From positions 55,744 to 119,743 of the forward strand of contig NZ_MAYH01000002.1 in NCBI RefSeq assembly GCF_001684975.1: 64,000 bases of DNA, read 5' to 3'. Under the pieces are notes generated by a model. It was not told the origin of the DNA. It made no database searches and saw only the letters and a program-made list of their open reading frames with translations. The DNA comes from Chryseobacterium artocarpi (GTDB taxonomy: Bacteria; Bacteroidota; Bacteroidia; Flavobacteriales; Weeksellaceae). The translations under genes were made by a program, and so were the position numbers. Every line of letters begins with the position of its first letter. Position 1 is the first letter of the stretch. Positions 26,573 through 35,364 of this stretch are shown here, in pieces.

Positions 26573-26590
26573 GGTTAATGATAGGTTAAT
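26573..26590. promoter_or_regulatory. Two direct repeats with 11-bp period (predicted regulator site)
   Basis: GGTTAAT at 26573 and 26584, with an inverted TAACCT at 26563-26568. It lies between the divergent GLPGLI and kinase genes and shares 17 identical bases with the site at 25608-25624. Confidence 0.7.
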
Positions 26591-26625
26591 ACTCAAAATA
26601 CTATTTAAGTAAAATGTTAAAACTT

Positions 26626-26633
26626 TATCTTTG
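26626..26633 (+). promoter_or_regulatory. Predicted -7 box of the kinase gene
   Basis: TATCTTTG matches TAnnTTTG exactly and ends 6 bp before the kinase ATG (26640), so the transcript would be leaderless or nearly so. No convincing -33 TTG is present, which would fit an activator-dependent promoter. Confidence 0.5.
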
Positions 26634-26639
26634 TTTCTG

Positions 26640-27959
26640 ATGATATCCAAGAGTAAAAAACTGATCTATCTTTTCGCCACTTTATTCCTTTTGTTATTGG
26701 GGATACAGGTTTACTTTATGTATAAAACTTATCAGGTTAAAGAAAGAGATATCTACAGAACAATTAATGACAGAATTTCCAATTTTACCGACAGACTGGA
26801 AAATGTACATGACTCTCAGGAAATGAAAAGTGATTCTCTACAGAAAATCATTATTCAGTATTATAATAAGGAAATCAGCAAAAAGGAATTCATTCATCAT
26901 TTCATGGAAGACAGAAAAGCTTCCAGGGAAAAGCTTAATCATTACGTAGATGACCGCTTAAAAAAAGATGGATACCAAATTTCTGTAAGAATTCAGTACA
27001 ATTCTATTATTCACCTTCCGGATAGTACCAAAGTCATTGATAAGCCTATCATCATCTATGAAAGCAAGGATAAGGTAAAAAAACCAAAAATTACCAGTAC
27101 CGGAACCTGGAGAACCTCATCTACCAAAGAACTTAAAGGAGAAGAAGAAACTAACGAGAGAGATACCTTTTTCGTAACCAGCCAGACCGATTTTGAAATT
27201 AAAAATATAAAAAGTCTTGTTTTCAAAGAGCTTACTTTACTGATTATTTGCTGTATCATCCTGCTTGTCAGCGTCCTTTTACTGTATATTTCCACAATTA
27301 AAAACCTCATTAAACAACAGAAGCAGGTAGAAGTTCTCCACACTATTGTGGATAATATTTCCCACGAATTTAAAACGCCTATTGCTACGTTAAAAATAGC
27401 TTCCAAAACACTGAAAAAAGGCTGGAATCCTGAAACACTTCCACTTATTGACCGACAAATTTCACGATTGGAAAATCTGATGCTACAATTGCATAAAGAT
27501 GAGATTCCTGATGAGATAATTGCCGTAACTCCGGAGGATTGGGATTTCTTCATTCAGGATTTGGCATTTACTTATCCACAAATAGATTTTAAATCTGAAA
27601 ATAAAGTTTCGGAAATACTTCCTTTTGATAAAAACCTCATGGAGACTGTTATTAAGAACCTTTGTGAAAACAGCATAAAATATGGAGCTTCCGCTGTTTC
27701 TGTAAACACGAATATACTTTCTCAACATCTTGAAATCAAAGTTTCTGATAACGGGCAAGGTATGGAAAGCAGAGAATTAAAAAATATCTTTGAAAAATTC
27801 TACAGAATACAATCCAATAATATTCACAACAGCAAAGGACTAGGGCTAGGACTTTATTTTGTAAAGAAAATAATAACCTCTTATCATGGTAAAATAGATG
27901 TTTCCAGCCAGCTTGGAAAAGGAAGTACCTTTAAAATATCCATACCTTATGAAAACTAA
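26640..27959 (+). CDS. Sensor histidine kinase (HisKA/EnvZ-type)
   Basis: Membrane kinase with a helix at ~8-28, a ~170-residue periplasmic sensor, a second helix near 200-220, the HisKA box with H242 (NISHEFKTPIATLK), and HATPase_c motifs (NLCENSIKYG, DNGQGM, GLGLGLYFVKK). I use the ATG at 26640; the frame opens three codons earlier at a TTG inside the -7 box. The gene overlaps the response-regulator start by 11 bp. It probably senses an envelope condition and controls the neighbouring barrel and GLPGLI genes. Confidence 0.93.
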   Translation: MISKSKKLIYLFATLFLLLLGIQVYFMYKTYQVKERDIYRTINDRISNFTDRLENVHDSQEMKSDSLQKIIIQYYNKEISKKEFIHHFMEDRKASREKLNHYVDDRLKKDGYQISVRIQYNSIIHLPDSTKVIDKPIIIYESKDKVKKPKITSTGTWRTSSTKELKGEEETNERDTFFVTSQTDFEIKNIKSLVFKELTLLIICCIILLVSVLLLYISTIKNLIKQQKQVEVLHTIVDNISHEFKTPIATLKIASKTLKKGWNPETLPLIDRQISRLENLMLQLHKDEIPDEIIAVTPEDWDFFIQDLAFTYPQIDFKSENKVSEILPFDKNLMETVIKNLCENSIKYGASAVSVNTNILSQHLEIKVSDNGQGMESRELKNIFEKFYRIQSNNIHNSKGLGLGLYFVKKIITSYHGKIDVSSQLGKGSTFKISIPYEN

Positions 27960-28641
27960 AATACTTCTGGCGGAAGACGATCCTGACTTTGGAATGATCC
28001 TTAAACAATATCTTGAACTGGAAGATTTTGAGGTTGACTGGTTTCAAAATCCGGAAGAAATTCTTCCTCTTCTCTCTTCTGATTTTACTTTTCATATGGG
28101 AATTCTGGATGTAATGATGCCTAATATTGACGGGTTTTCACTTGCCAAAATGATCTTAAAAGAGAAAAAAGATTTTCCGCTTTTATTTTTAACTGCAAAA
28201 AATCAAAAGATAGACCGATTAACGGGACTGAAGATGGGAGCTGATGATTATATTGCTAAACCCTGCGATCCTGAAGAGCTGGTATTAAGAATTAAAAATA
28301 TTATTAAAAGAGCTACGCCTTCAATAATGGAAAGCCATGTGAATATCGGGCAATATTCTTTGGATACAAAAAAACTGCTGCTTTCTCACCCTCACGGAAA
28401 TGTAAGAATGACCATTCGTGAACAGGAACTTCTTTTATATCTGTTGAAGCATAATCATTCCACCATTACCAGAGATGAGATTCTTGATCAGCTTTGGGAA
28501 ACCAATGATTATTTTACAGGAAGAAGCCTGGATGTATTTATCAGCAGACTCAGAAAATATTTCAGCCATGATCCGGAAGTAAAAATCCAATCCCTCAGAG
28601 GAATTGGATTTGAAATTGATTTTCCAGTCAATTCATATTAA
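27949..28641 (+). CDS. OmpR/PhoB-type response regulator
   Basis: Receiver with phosphoacceptor D54 (ILDVMMPNIDGFSLA) and K of the AKPC motif, then a winged-helix Trans_reg_C domain (TIREQELLLYLLKHN, SLDVFISRLRKYF, SLRGIGFEIDF). I use the ATG at 27949 (MKTKILLAEDD); the longer frame opening at 27898 lies inside the kinase gene. Its stop shares the tetranucleotide TTAA with the convergent gene's stop. Probable target sites are the 11-bp-period repeats at 25596 and 26573. Confidence 0.93.
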   Translation: MKTKILLAEDDPDFGMILKQYLELEDFEVDWFQNPEEILPLLSSDFTFHMGILDVMMPNIDGFSLAKMILKEKKDFPLLFLTAKNQKIDRLTGLKMGADDYIAKPCDPEELVLRIKNIIKRATPSIMESHVNIGQYSLDTKKLLLSHPHGNVRMTIREQELLLYLLKHNHSTITRDEILDQLWETNDYFTGRSLDVFISRLRKYFSHDPEVKIQSLRGIGFEIDFPVNSY

Positions 28642-29465
28642 AGAGAAAGTTCTACCAGAACCGGAAAATGATCTGATGGATACAGTAAATTTTCTCTTGT
28701 ATCATTGATATGTCTGTGTGATTTAATTTTAAAACCATTGGTAAAGATGTAGTCAATTCTTTCTTTTGGAATTTCATTAACATTAAAAGCCGTGAAAGTT
28801 CCTACCGGTCCGTAATGTTTGGTTTCAGAGTGGTAAAAAGTATCTTTCATGTTTTGAGAAAGTATTTTAATTGGTTCTGAATCTTCTGTCAGGTTAAAAT
28901 CTCCGCTTAAAGTTACTGGTAGATTTTTCGGATTAAGTTCCTTGATCTTTTTCAGGATCAGTTCGGAAGATTTTACTCTTGCCACATTCCCGATATGATC
29001 AAAATGAAGGTTCATCGCAAGAAATTCTTTTTTGGATTTTTTATCTTTAAAAATGGCATAGGTACAAATTCTGTTCAATGCAGCATCCCATCCTTTCGAA
29101 GGTTTCTCTGGGGTTTCCGATAGCCAGAACGTCCCAGATTTTACAACTGAAAGTCTGTTTGTATCATAAAAAATAGCGGAAAACTCTCCTTTTTCTTTAC
29201 CATCATCTCTTCCTACTCCGACATAATCGTAGTTCTTTAATCCGTTTTTAATATCCTTCATCTGCTCGGGAAGTGCTTCCTGAACTCCAAAATAATCGGG
29301 ATGATAATATGTTAACAGATCGGCAACATCCTGCTTTCTCTCTGTCCATGCATTTTCTTTATCCGAAGCTACATTTAGCCTGATATTAAAACTCATTACG
29401 GTAAGGTCTTGTGAAAATCCCAGTGCAAAAAACATCAGGAAGATCATTGAAAGTCTGAAATTCAT
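28638..29465 (-). CDS. Secreted endonuclease/exonuclease/phosphatase-family protein
   Basis: EEP-fold hydrolase with a signal peptide (cleavage near LGFSQ). Active-site signatures are SFNIRLN, VQEALPEQ, NLHFDHIG, SGDFNLTE and the terminal SDHFPV. The 275 residues are typical of small secreted EEP proteins, which may be phosphodiesterases or nucleases; the substrate cannot be read from sequence. Convergent with the response regulator, with a shared TTAA stop. Confidence 0.88.
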   Translation of the reverse strand: MNFRLSMIFLMFFALGFSQDLTVMSFNIRLNVASDKENAWTERKQDVADLLTYYHPDYFGVQEALPEQMKDIKNGLKNYDYVGVGRDDGKEKGEFSAIFYDTNRLSVVKSGTFWLSETPEKPSKGWDAALNRICTYAIFKDKKSKKEFLAMNLHFDHIGNVARVKSSELILKKIKELNPKNLPVTLSGDFNLTEDSEPIKILSQNMKDTFYHSETKHYGPVGTFTAFNVNEIPKERIDYIFTNGFKIKSHRHINDTRENLLYPSDHFPVLVELSL

Positions 29466-29573
29466 AGTCTATTTTATCAATTTGAGACAAAAATAAGACT
29501 TCTCTATGACAGAGAAGTCTTATTCATATCATTATATTGTTAAATTATTTTAAAACAGAGAAAAAAATAGACT

Positions 29574-31775
29574 TTATTCTTTGTTAAACTTAAATTCTTT
29601 CCCTCCTTCTTTGAGGGTAATCGACTTTTTATCTTTACTGAAAACAATCGTCATATTGCCTTTTTCAAAATAAAAGGTATTATCACCGTTGTATTCAAAA
29701 GGAAATTCCATGCTTCCATCTGCTGCGGCTCCATAAAGTTGTCCATTTTTTTCTTTAAACAAAATTTTAAGATTACTCTTAGGGTCTGCATAAGTTCCTA
29801 TAAAATCTTTAACATTAATTTTATCAATCTGTTTTGCTGTAGAAGCTGACCAGATATTATTTTTCATATTAATGTCCGGAACTACAGAATCAGGATCAAG
29901 CTTTACCTGATCTATTTCTTTATTAGAATCTACCTTGAAGGTCCATTCTGTGTTTCTTTTCCAAACCTCAACAGGTATTTTAACAACTTTGGTTGTTCCG
30001 TCTTTAAATTTCACTTCTACGGTAGTAGGCATAGGCATCTGCTCAAGATTCTGAACAGTAATTTGTGCTCCGTTTTTGAAATCTCCGTTGATATATTTTA
30101 CATTTTTAACAGCCTGATCAATCTTCCATTTGTTGATAAACCATCCTCTCCAGAACCAATTAAGCTCTTCGCCGGAAACATTTTCCATAGTATGAAAGAA
30201 GTCCCAAGGTGTAGGATGTTTGAATGCCCAACGATCAATATAAGTTTTAAAAGCTTTATCAAATTTTTCAGGACCCAAAACGGCTTCTCTTAAAACAGCC
30301 ATCCCAGTTCCCGGTTTATAATATGCCAAAGCTCCGATATTTCTCTCTCTCATATTATCTGGTCCTACCATAATAGGTTCAAGGTTGTCACTCATCAGAA
30401 GAGATCCGGACATGGCAAGGTTTTCTTTGGTATAATATTCACCATTATTGAAAGCTTTTGTGGATAGCCCATTGATAAATGTATTAAATCCTTCGTCCAT
30501 CCAGGCAAATAAACGTTCATTAGACCCTACGATCATAGGAAACCAATTGTGCCCGAACTCATGATCCGTTACTCCCCACAAATCTTCACCTTTAGAATCC
30601 ATATGACAGAAAACAATTCCCGGATATTCCATTCCGCCCTCATTTCCTGCAACATTGGTAGCTGCCGGATAAGTATATTCGTACCATTTTCCTGAATAAT
30701 GTTCTATGGCAGCTTTAGTATATTCTGTAGACCTTCCCCATGCCTTATCGCCAGCGCTTTCTACAGGATATGCAGAAATAGCTAATGATTTTTTACCGCT
30801 TGGAAGATTTATTTTAGCGGCATCCAAAATAAATGCTTTGGAAGATGCCCAGGAAAAATCTCTTGCCTGATTGATTCTAAACTTCCAGGTCTTTGTTCCT
30901 GTAGCTACATTTTTTCCAATTTCGGATTCAGGGCGTATCATGATGGTCTTATCGCTGCTTCTTGCCTGATTCCACCTGTTGATTTCCTCTTTACCGTACA
31001 CTTCCTTTTCATTAAGAAGTTCCCCGGATGCTACCACATAATGACTTGCAGGGACGGTTATATTGGCTGTTATATTTCCGTATTCTAAAAAGAATTCAGA
31101 AGCTCCTACATAAGGCAGTGTATTCCATCCTGTAATGTCATCATACACACACATTCTCGGATACCATTGAGCAATCGTAAAAATGGCACCATTCTTTGTA
31201 TCCTGCACTCCCATTCTGTCTGATCCATACTCAGGAGAAACAAAAGAATATTCAATACTGATTTTAGCAACTCCGCCTTTATCTTTTAATTCCTTTTGCA
31301 GATCAATCTGCATTCTTGTATCGGTGATGGTATATTTTACAACTTTACCGTCTACTTTAACTGATTTAATATTGTATCCCCCGTTAAAATCTTCACCATG
31401 AGCGCCGTTTCTACTTCCAGATAAAGGAACAACACCATTCCCTCGGGAATCTTTTGCAAACAGATTCTGATCTAGCTGTAACCAGAGAAAGCCTAGTTTA
31501 TCAGGGCTATTATTTTTGTAAGTGATTTCAGCTGTTCCTGCAATTTCTTTTTTATTTTCATTTAAAGTTACATTCAAATGATAGTCGGCTGAATTTTGCC
31601 AATATGCATGTCCTGGTTGCCCGCTGGCAGAACGGGTTTCTGTTCCTGTTTGCGGATAGAAAAAAGGTTTAAATGCTTCTACATAATCATATTTTGATGC
31701 CTCCTGCGCATAAAATGATTCTGAGAAAAGGAAAGCAGCAATGGTAGAAATAAGTACCGGAAGTTTACAATTCAT
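29574..31775 (-). CDS. M1-family metallopeptidase with C-terminal extension
   Basis: Exported M1 enzyme. I use the ATG at 31775 (MNCKLPVLISTIAAF, a signal peptide); the frame opens at 31820, but that codon lies in a terminator hairpin. In this numbering the zinc ligands are H405, H409 and E428 (DHEFGHNWFP...MDEGFNTF), with GGMEYP at 380-385 in place of GxMEN. Compared with the paralogue at 21172 it carries an extra ~100-residue beta-rich tail (IGTYADPKSNLKILF, then GQLYGAAADG) that looks lipocalin-like. Confidence 0.9.
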   Translation of the reverse strand: MNCKLPVLISTIAAFLFSESFYAQEASKYDYVEAFKPFFYPQTGTETRSASGQPGHAYWQNSADYHLNVTLNENKKEIAGTAEITYKNNSPDKLGFLWLQLDQNLFAKDSRGNGVVPLSGSRNGAHGEDFNGGYNIKSVKVDGKVVKYTITDTRMQIDLQKELKDKGGVAKISIEYSFVSPEYGSDRMGVQDTKNGAIFTIAQWYPRMCVYDDITGWNTLPYVGASEFFLEYGNITANITVPASHYVVASGELLNEKEVYGKEEINRWNQARSSDKTIMIRPESEIGKNVATGTKTWKFRINQARDFSWASSKAFILDAAKINLPSGKKSLAISAYPVESAGDKAWGRSTEYTKAAIEHYSGKWYEYTYPAATNVAGNEGGMEYPGIVFCHMDSKGEDLWGVTDHEFGHNWFPMIVGSNERLFAWMDEGFNTFINGLSTKAFNNGEYYTKENLAMSGSLLMSDNLEPIMVGPDNMRERNIGALAYYKPGTGMAVLREAVLGPEKFDKAFKTYIDRWAFKHPTPWDFFHTMENVSGEELNWFWRGWFINKWKIDQAVKNVKYINGDFKNGAQITVQNLEQMPMPTTVEVKFKDGTTKVVKIPVEVWKRNTEWTFKVDSNKEIDQVKLDPDSVVPDINMKNNIWSASTAKQIDKINVKDFIGTYADPKSNLKILFKEKNGQLYGAAADGSMEFPFEYNGDNTFYFEKGNMTIVFSKDKKSITLKEGGKEFKFNKE

Positions 31776-31803
31776 CTCAAAAGTTTTTACATAGGTAAAC
31801 AAA

Positions 31804-31832
31804 ACTCCCGGATTTATCACAAATCCGGGAGC
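31804..31832 (-). terminator. Terminator of the SDR gene
   Basis: CTCCCGGATTT and AAATCCGGGAG pair perfectly around ATCAC; T's follow on the reverse strand. Confidence 0.88.
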
Positions 31833-31852
31833 CTTTTTCAGTATAAATTTAA

Positions 31853-32734
31853 TTAATTTGATTTTTTTGCTTTAATCATTGCTTCCAATGCATCCCACAT
31901 TTCACTTGGAATTGCTTCAAGCATATTAAATTCTCCTGCACCCTGTAGCCATTCTCCACCATCAATAGTAACAACTTCACCGTTCATATAGGCAGAATAA
32001 TCAGAAACAAGATATGCGGCAAGGTTTGCAAGCTCCTGATGCTCTCCTACTCTTCTCAACGGCACTTTCTTTTTCATATCAAATTTTTCCTGAAGATCTC
32101 CTGGAAGAAGTCTGTCCCAAGCTCCTTTGGTAGGGAAAGGTCCTGGAGCAATCGCATTGAAACGGATTCCATATTTTGCCCACTCTACTGCTAAAGATCT
32201 CGTCATTGCCAAAACACCGGCTTTCGCACAGGCAGATGGAACTACGTATGCAGAACCTGTCCATGCGTAAGTAGTTACAATATTCAATACTGTTCCTTGA
32301 GTTTTAGAATCTATCCAATGTTTTCCTACAGAAAGTGTACAGTTTTTTGTTCCTTTTAAAACAATATCTAAAATAGAGTCAAAAGCTGAGTGTGTAAGCT
32401 TTTCTGTTGGAGAAATAAAGTTTCCGGCAGCATTATTTAGTAAAATATCAATTTTACCGAATTCTTTTAAAGTCGCTTCTTTCATTGCTTCTACCTCATC
32501 CCAATTTCTTACATCACAAGCTACACAAAGAACTTTTCCTCCGGTTTCATCTTCAAGCTCTTTTGCTGTAGTCTGTAATTTTTCCAAGTTTCTGGAGGTG
32601 ATCACTACTTTAGCTCCAAGCTCAAGAAAGTATTTGGTCATTGCTTTTCCAAGACCGCTTCCGCCTCCTGTTACAATCGCTACTTTATCTTTTAGTGCAC
32701 CTTCGCGCAACATGGGTTGTGTATATAGACTCAT
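31853..32734 (-). CDS. SDR oxidoreductase, 2,4-dienoyl-CoA-reductase-like
   Basis: NAD(P)-dependent short-chain dehydrogenase with TGGGSGLG near 22-29 and LLNNAAGNF. The common YxxxK site is replaced: a tyrosine (TTYAWTG) is followed 11 residues later by SACAK. This Tyr-(10)-Ser-(3)-Lys arrangement is that of 2,4-dienoyl-CoA reductases. It would reduce unsaturated acyl-CoA intermediates in fatty-acid degradation. The 293 residues and the C-terminal NGEVVTIDGGEWL are typical. Monocistronic with its own terminator. Confidence 0.88.
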   Translation of the reverse strand: MSLYTQPMLREGALKDKVAIVTGGGSGLGKAMTKYFLELGAKVVITSRNLEKLQTTAKELEDETGGKVLCVACDVRNWDEVEAMKEATLKEFGKIDILLNNAAGNFISPTEKLTHSAFDSILDIVLKGTKNCTLSVGKHWIDSKTQGTVLNIVTTYAWTGSAYVVPSACAKAGVLAMTRSLAVEWAKYGIRFNAIAPGPFPTKGAWDRLLPGDLQEKFDMKKKVPLRRVGEHQELANLAAYLVSDYSAYMNGEVVTIDGGEWLQGAGEFNMLEAIPSEMWDALEAMIKAKKSN

Positions 32735-32859
32735 AAAATATTTTTTCTTAAAAATAATAAATATTGAATGGATATGGTTTAAAATAACAGCATAAATAAT
32801 GTTATAAATAATATTCGTTGATTTTTATTTAATTTTATCTCATAATAATCCATCTGTAC

Positions 32860-35157
32860 ATGAAAAATCCGGGAACTCCTGTTTTATTAGCATTACTTTT
32901 TTTAAGTATTTATTCTAAGGCTCAAAATTTCGAAAGACTCTATCAATATGTAAATCCCTTAATCGGGACGGAAAAAATGGGACATACTTATCCGGGAGCC
33001 ACTGTTCCTTTCGGAGCAATACAACTAAGCCCGGAGACAGATACCATTTCCTACGAACTGAATGGGAAATATAATGGCGAAGTATATAAATATTGTGCCG
33101 GCTATCGATATGAGGATAAGACTATTGTGGGTTTCAGCTCTACTCATTTCAGCGGAACTGGTCATTCCGACCTTGGAGATTTTCTGATTATGCCTACTGT
33201 AGGAACATTACAACTTAACTCCGGAACAGCTACAAATCCTGAAAAGGGTTACAGAAGCAGATTTTCACATCAAAACGAAAAAGCCGCCGCAGGTTATTAT
33301 CGCGTGAAGCTTGAAGATCATGATATTGTTGCAGAATTAACGGCAACACAAAGAGTTGGGGTACATCGATATACTTTTCCGAAATCTGATCAGTCTCACA
33401 TCATTTTAGATCTTATGGCTGGAATTTATAATTATGACGGAAAAAATATCTGGACGTATGCCCGTGTAGAAAATGGAAATACAGTTACCGGATACAGGCA
33501 AACCAATGGCTGGGCAAGAACAAGAACTGTTTATTTTGCGATGAAATTTTCAAAACCATTCAAATCTTATGGACAGAAAAATTATGATGAAAAACAAATT
33601 TATAAAGGGTTCTGGAGAAAATTTGACCAGAATAAAAACTTTCCGGAGATCGCAGGCAGGAATCTGAAAATGTATTTTGATTTTGAAACCAATGAAAGTG
33701 AATCTATTGAGGTAAAACTTGCCATTTCACCTGTAAGTCAGGCAAACGCATTAGAAAACCTTGAAAAAGAAGCCGGAGATTTAACATTTGATCAGATTAA
33801 AGCAAAAGCACAACAGGATTGGGATAAGGAATTAAATAAAATCATCATTAAAGGTTCTGAAACTCAAAAGAACAATTTCTATACAGCTATGTACCATACT
33901 TTCATCAATCCGACGGTTTATATGGACGTCAATGGAGAATATAAAGGTCTGGATCAAAATGTTCATAAAGCAGAAAACTTCACCAATTATACTACGTTTT
34001 CCCTTTGGGATACTTACCGAGCCCTTCACCCGTTCTTTAATATCATTCAGCCTAAACGGAATAGTGATATGGTAAAATCGATGATGGCTCATTACAATCA
34101 ATTTTCTATGAAAATGCTTCCGATATGGTCACATTATGCCAATGACAATTGGTGTATGAGTGGTTACCACAGTGTAAGTGTCGTAGCAGATGCTATTATT
34201 AAAGGAAATTATGACGGTGATCCTAAAGAAGCATTGAAAGCCTGTGTTGCCACTGCCAATAAAAGGGATTATGAAGGCATTGGGCAATATATTGACCTTG
34301 GATATATTCCGGCTGAAAAAAATGGCACTTCAGTCTCCAATACCTTGGAATATGCTTATGACGATTGGGCTATTGCTCAACTGGCAAAGTATTTAGGAGA
34401 GACAGAAATTTACAATCAGTTTATCAAGCGTTCCAAGAACTGGAAGAATAATTTCGATAAAACAATCGGCTTCATGCGTCCTCGTCTCGCTGATGGAAGC
34501 TTTAAGAAAGATTTTGATGTATTAAGCACCCATGGACAGGGATTCATTGAAGGAAATTCCTGGAACTACAGTTTTTTTGTTCCACAAAATCCGGCTGAAC
34601 TTATTACAATGATGGGAGGCAAAAAGAAATTTGCTTCTAAACTGGACGAACTGTTTACTATGCATTTACCTGATGAGTTTTTTGCAGATACCGAAGATAT
34701 TACCCGAGAAGGAATTATTGGAGGTTACGTTCATGGAAATGAGCCGGCACATCATGTGGCATATCTTTACAATTGGGCTGGGCAACCGTGGAAAACGCAG
34801 TCACAGATTCGTCATATTCTGGAAATGCAGTATAAAGCAACTCCTGATGGATTAGGCGGCAATGATGATACGGGGCAAATGAGTGCATGGTATATTTTAA
34901 GTTCGTTAGGTTTTTATCCGGTTGCTCCAGGTTCACAAGATTATTCCATCGGAAGCCCGGCGGTTGATCATGCTGTTTTAAATTTAGAAAATGGGAAAAC
35001 TTTTGAAATTGAAGCCATCAATCAAAGTCCACAAAATGTATATGTTCAAAAGATTCTTCTCAATGGAAAGGAGATTAAGGATTTTATATTGAAGCATTCT
35101 GAAATTATGAAGGGCGGAAAGCTTAGTTTCTATATGGGAAACAAAGCTAAAAAATAA
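32860..35157 (+). CDS. GH92-family glycoside hydrolase (alpha-mannosidase type)
   Basis: Exported enzyme (signal peptide ending near YSKAQ) of family GH92, calcium-dependent exo-alpha-mannosidases. Signatures are YVNPLIGTEKMGHTYPGATV, FSSTHFSGTGHSDLGDF, HGNEPAHHVAYLYNWAG and NDDTGQMSAWYILSSLGFYP. The 765 residues cover the N-terminal beta domain and the (alpha/alpha)6 barrel. It could trim host or fungal mannans. No SusC/SusD pair is adjacent, so it is not in a recognisable polysaccharide locus. Confidence 0.93.
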   Translation: MKNPGTPVLLALLFLSIYSKAQNFERLYQYVNPLIGTEKMGHTYPGATVPFGAIQLSPETDTISYELNGKYNGEVYKYCAGYRYEDKTIVGFSSTHFSGTGHSDLGDFLIMPTVGTLQLNSGTATNPEKGYRSRFSHQNEKAAAGYYRVKLEDHDIVAELTATQRVGVHRYTFPKSDQSHIILDLMAGIYNYDGKNIWTYARVENGNTVTGYRQTNGWARTRTVYFAMKFSKPFKSYGQKNYDEKQIYKGFWRKFDQNKNFPEIAGRNLKMYFDFETNESESIEVKLAISPVSQANALENLEKEAGDLTFDQIKAKAQQDWDKELNKIIIKGSETQKNNFYTAMYHTFINPTVYMDVNGEYKGLDQNVHKAENFTNYTTFSLWDTYRALHPFFNIIQPKRNSDMVKSMMAHYNQFSMKMLPIWSHYANDNWCMSGYHSVSVVADAIIKGNYDGDPKEALKACVATANKRDYEGIGQYIDLGYIPAEKNGTSVSNTLEYAYDDWAIAQLAKYLGETEIYNQFIKRSKNWKNNFDKTIGFMRPRLADGSFKKDFDVLSTHGQGFIEGNSWNYSFFVPQNPAELITMMGGKKKFASKLDELFTMHLPDEFFADTEDITREGIIGGYVHGNEPAHHVAYLYNWAGQPWKTQSQIRHILEMQYKATPDGLGGNDDTGQMSAWYILSSLGFYPVAPGSQDYSIGSPAVDHAVLNLENGKTFEIEAINQSPQNVYVQKILLNGKEIKDFILKHSEIMKGGKLSFYMGNKAKK

Positions 35158-35169
35158 GGACACTTAGAA

Positions 35170-35271
35170 TTCTAAATAATCTCTTGCAGATTATACAGAT
35201 AGAGCAGATGATTATGTTTTAAAATCTGCGTAATCTGTGTGATCTGCGAGAAATAAAACTATTATTTAGAA
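35170..35271. repeat. Large imperfect hairpin of CAGATTA-type repeat words (family E)
   Basis: Outer arms TTCTAAATAAT / ATTATTTAGAA enclose near-tandem words (GCAGATTATACAGATAGAGC against ATCTGCGTAATCTGTGTGAT). The inner words resemble the dispersed CACAGATTACGCAGATT repeats seen in many bacteria. Lies between GH92 and dihydroorotase. Confidence 0.65.
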
Positions 35272-35280
35272 CTACATTAT

Positions 35281-35357
35281 TAATAAGTTTTTAGCTAAAG
35301 CCAATGGAATATATGAAATAAAAAAAGCGGGCTAAAGCCCGCTTCTATTGAATTTTA
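35281..35357. repeat. Dispersed GGGCTAAAGCCCGCTTCTAT repeat (family G)
   Basis: Bases 35329-35353 match 57345-57369 at 21 of 25 positions. A shorter TTAGCTAAAGCCAATGGAAT lies at 35291-35310. The inner stem serves as the pyrC terminator. Confidence 0.6.
35321..35345 (-). terminator. Terminator of dihydroorotase
   Basis: AGCGGGC-TAAA-GCCCGCT stem followed by TTTTTTTATTT on the reverse strand; embedded in a dispersed repeat. Confidence 0.85.
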
Positions 35358-35364
35358 TATGATT

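Noticed and set aside
31776..31820. N-terminal extension of the M1 peptidase from 31820
   Set aside because: The extra codons start inside the SDR terminator hairpin.
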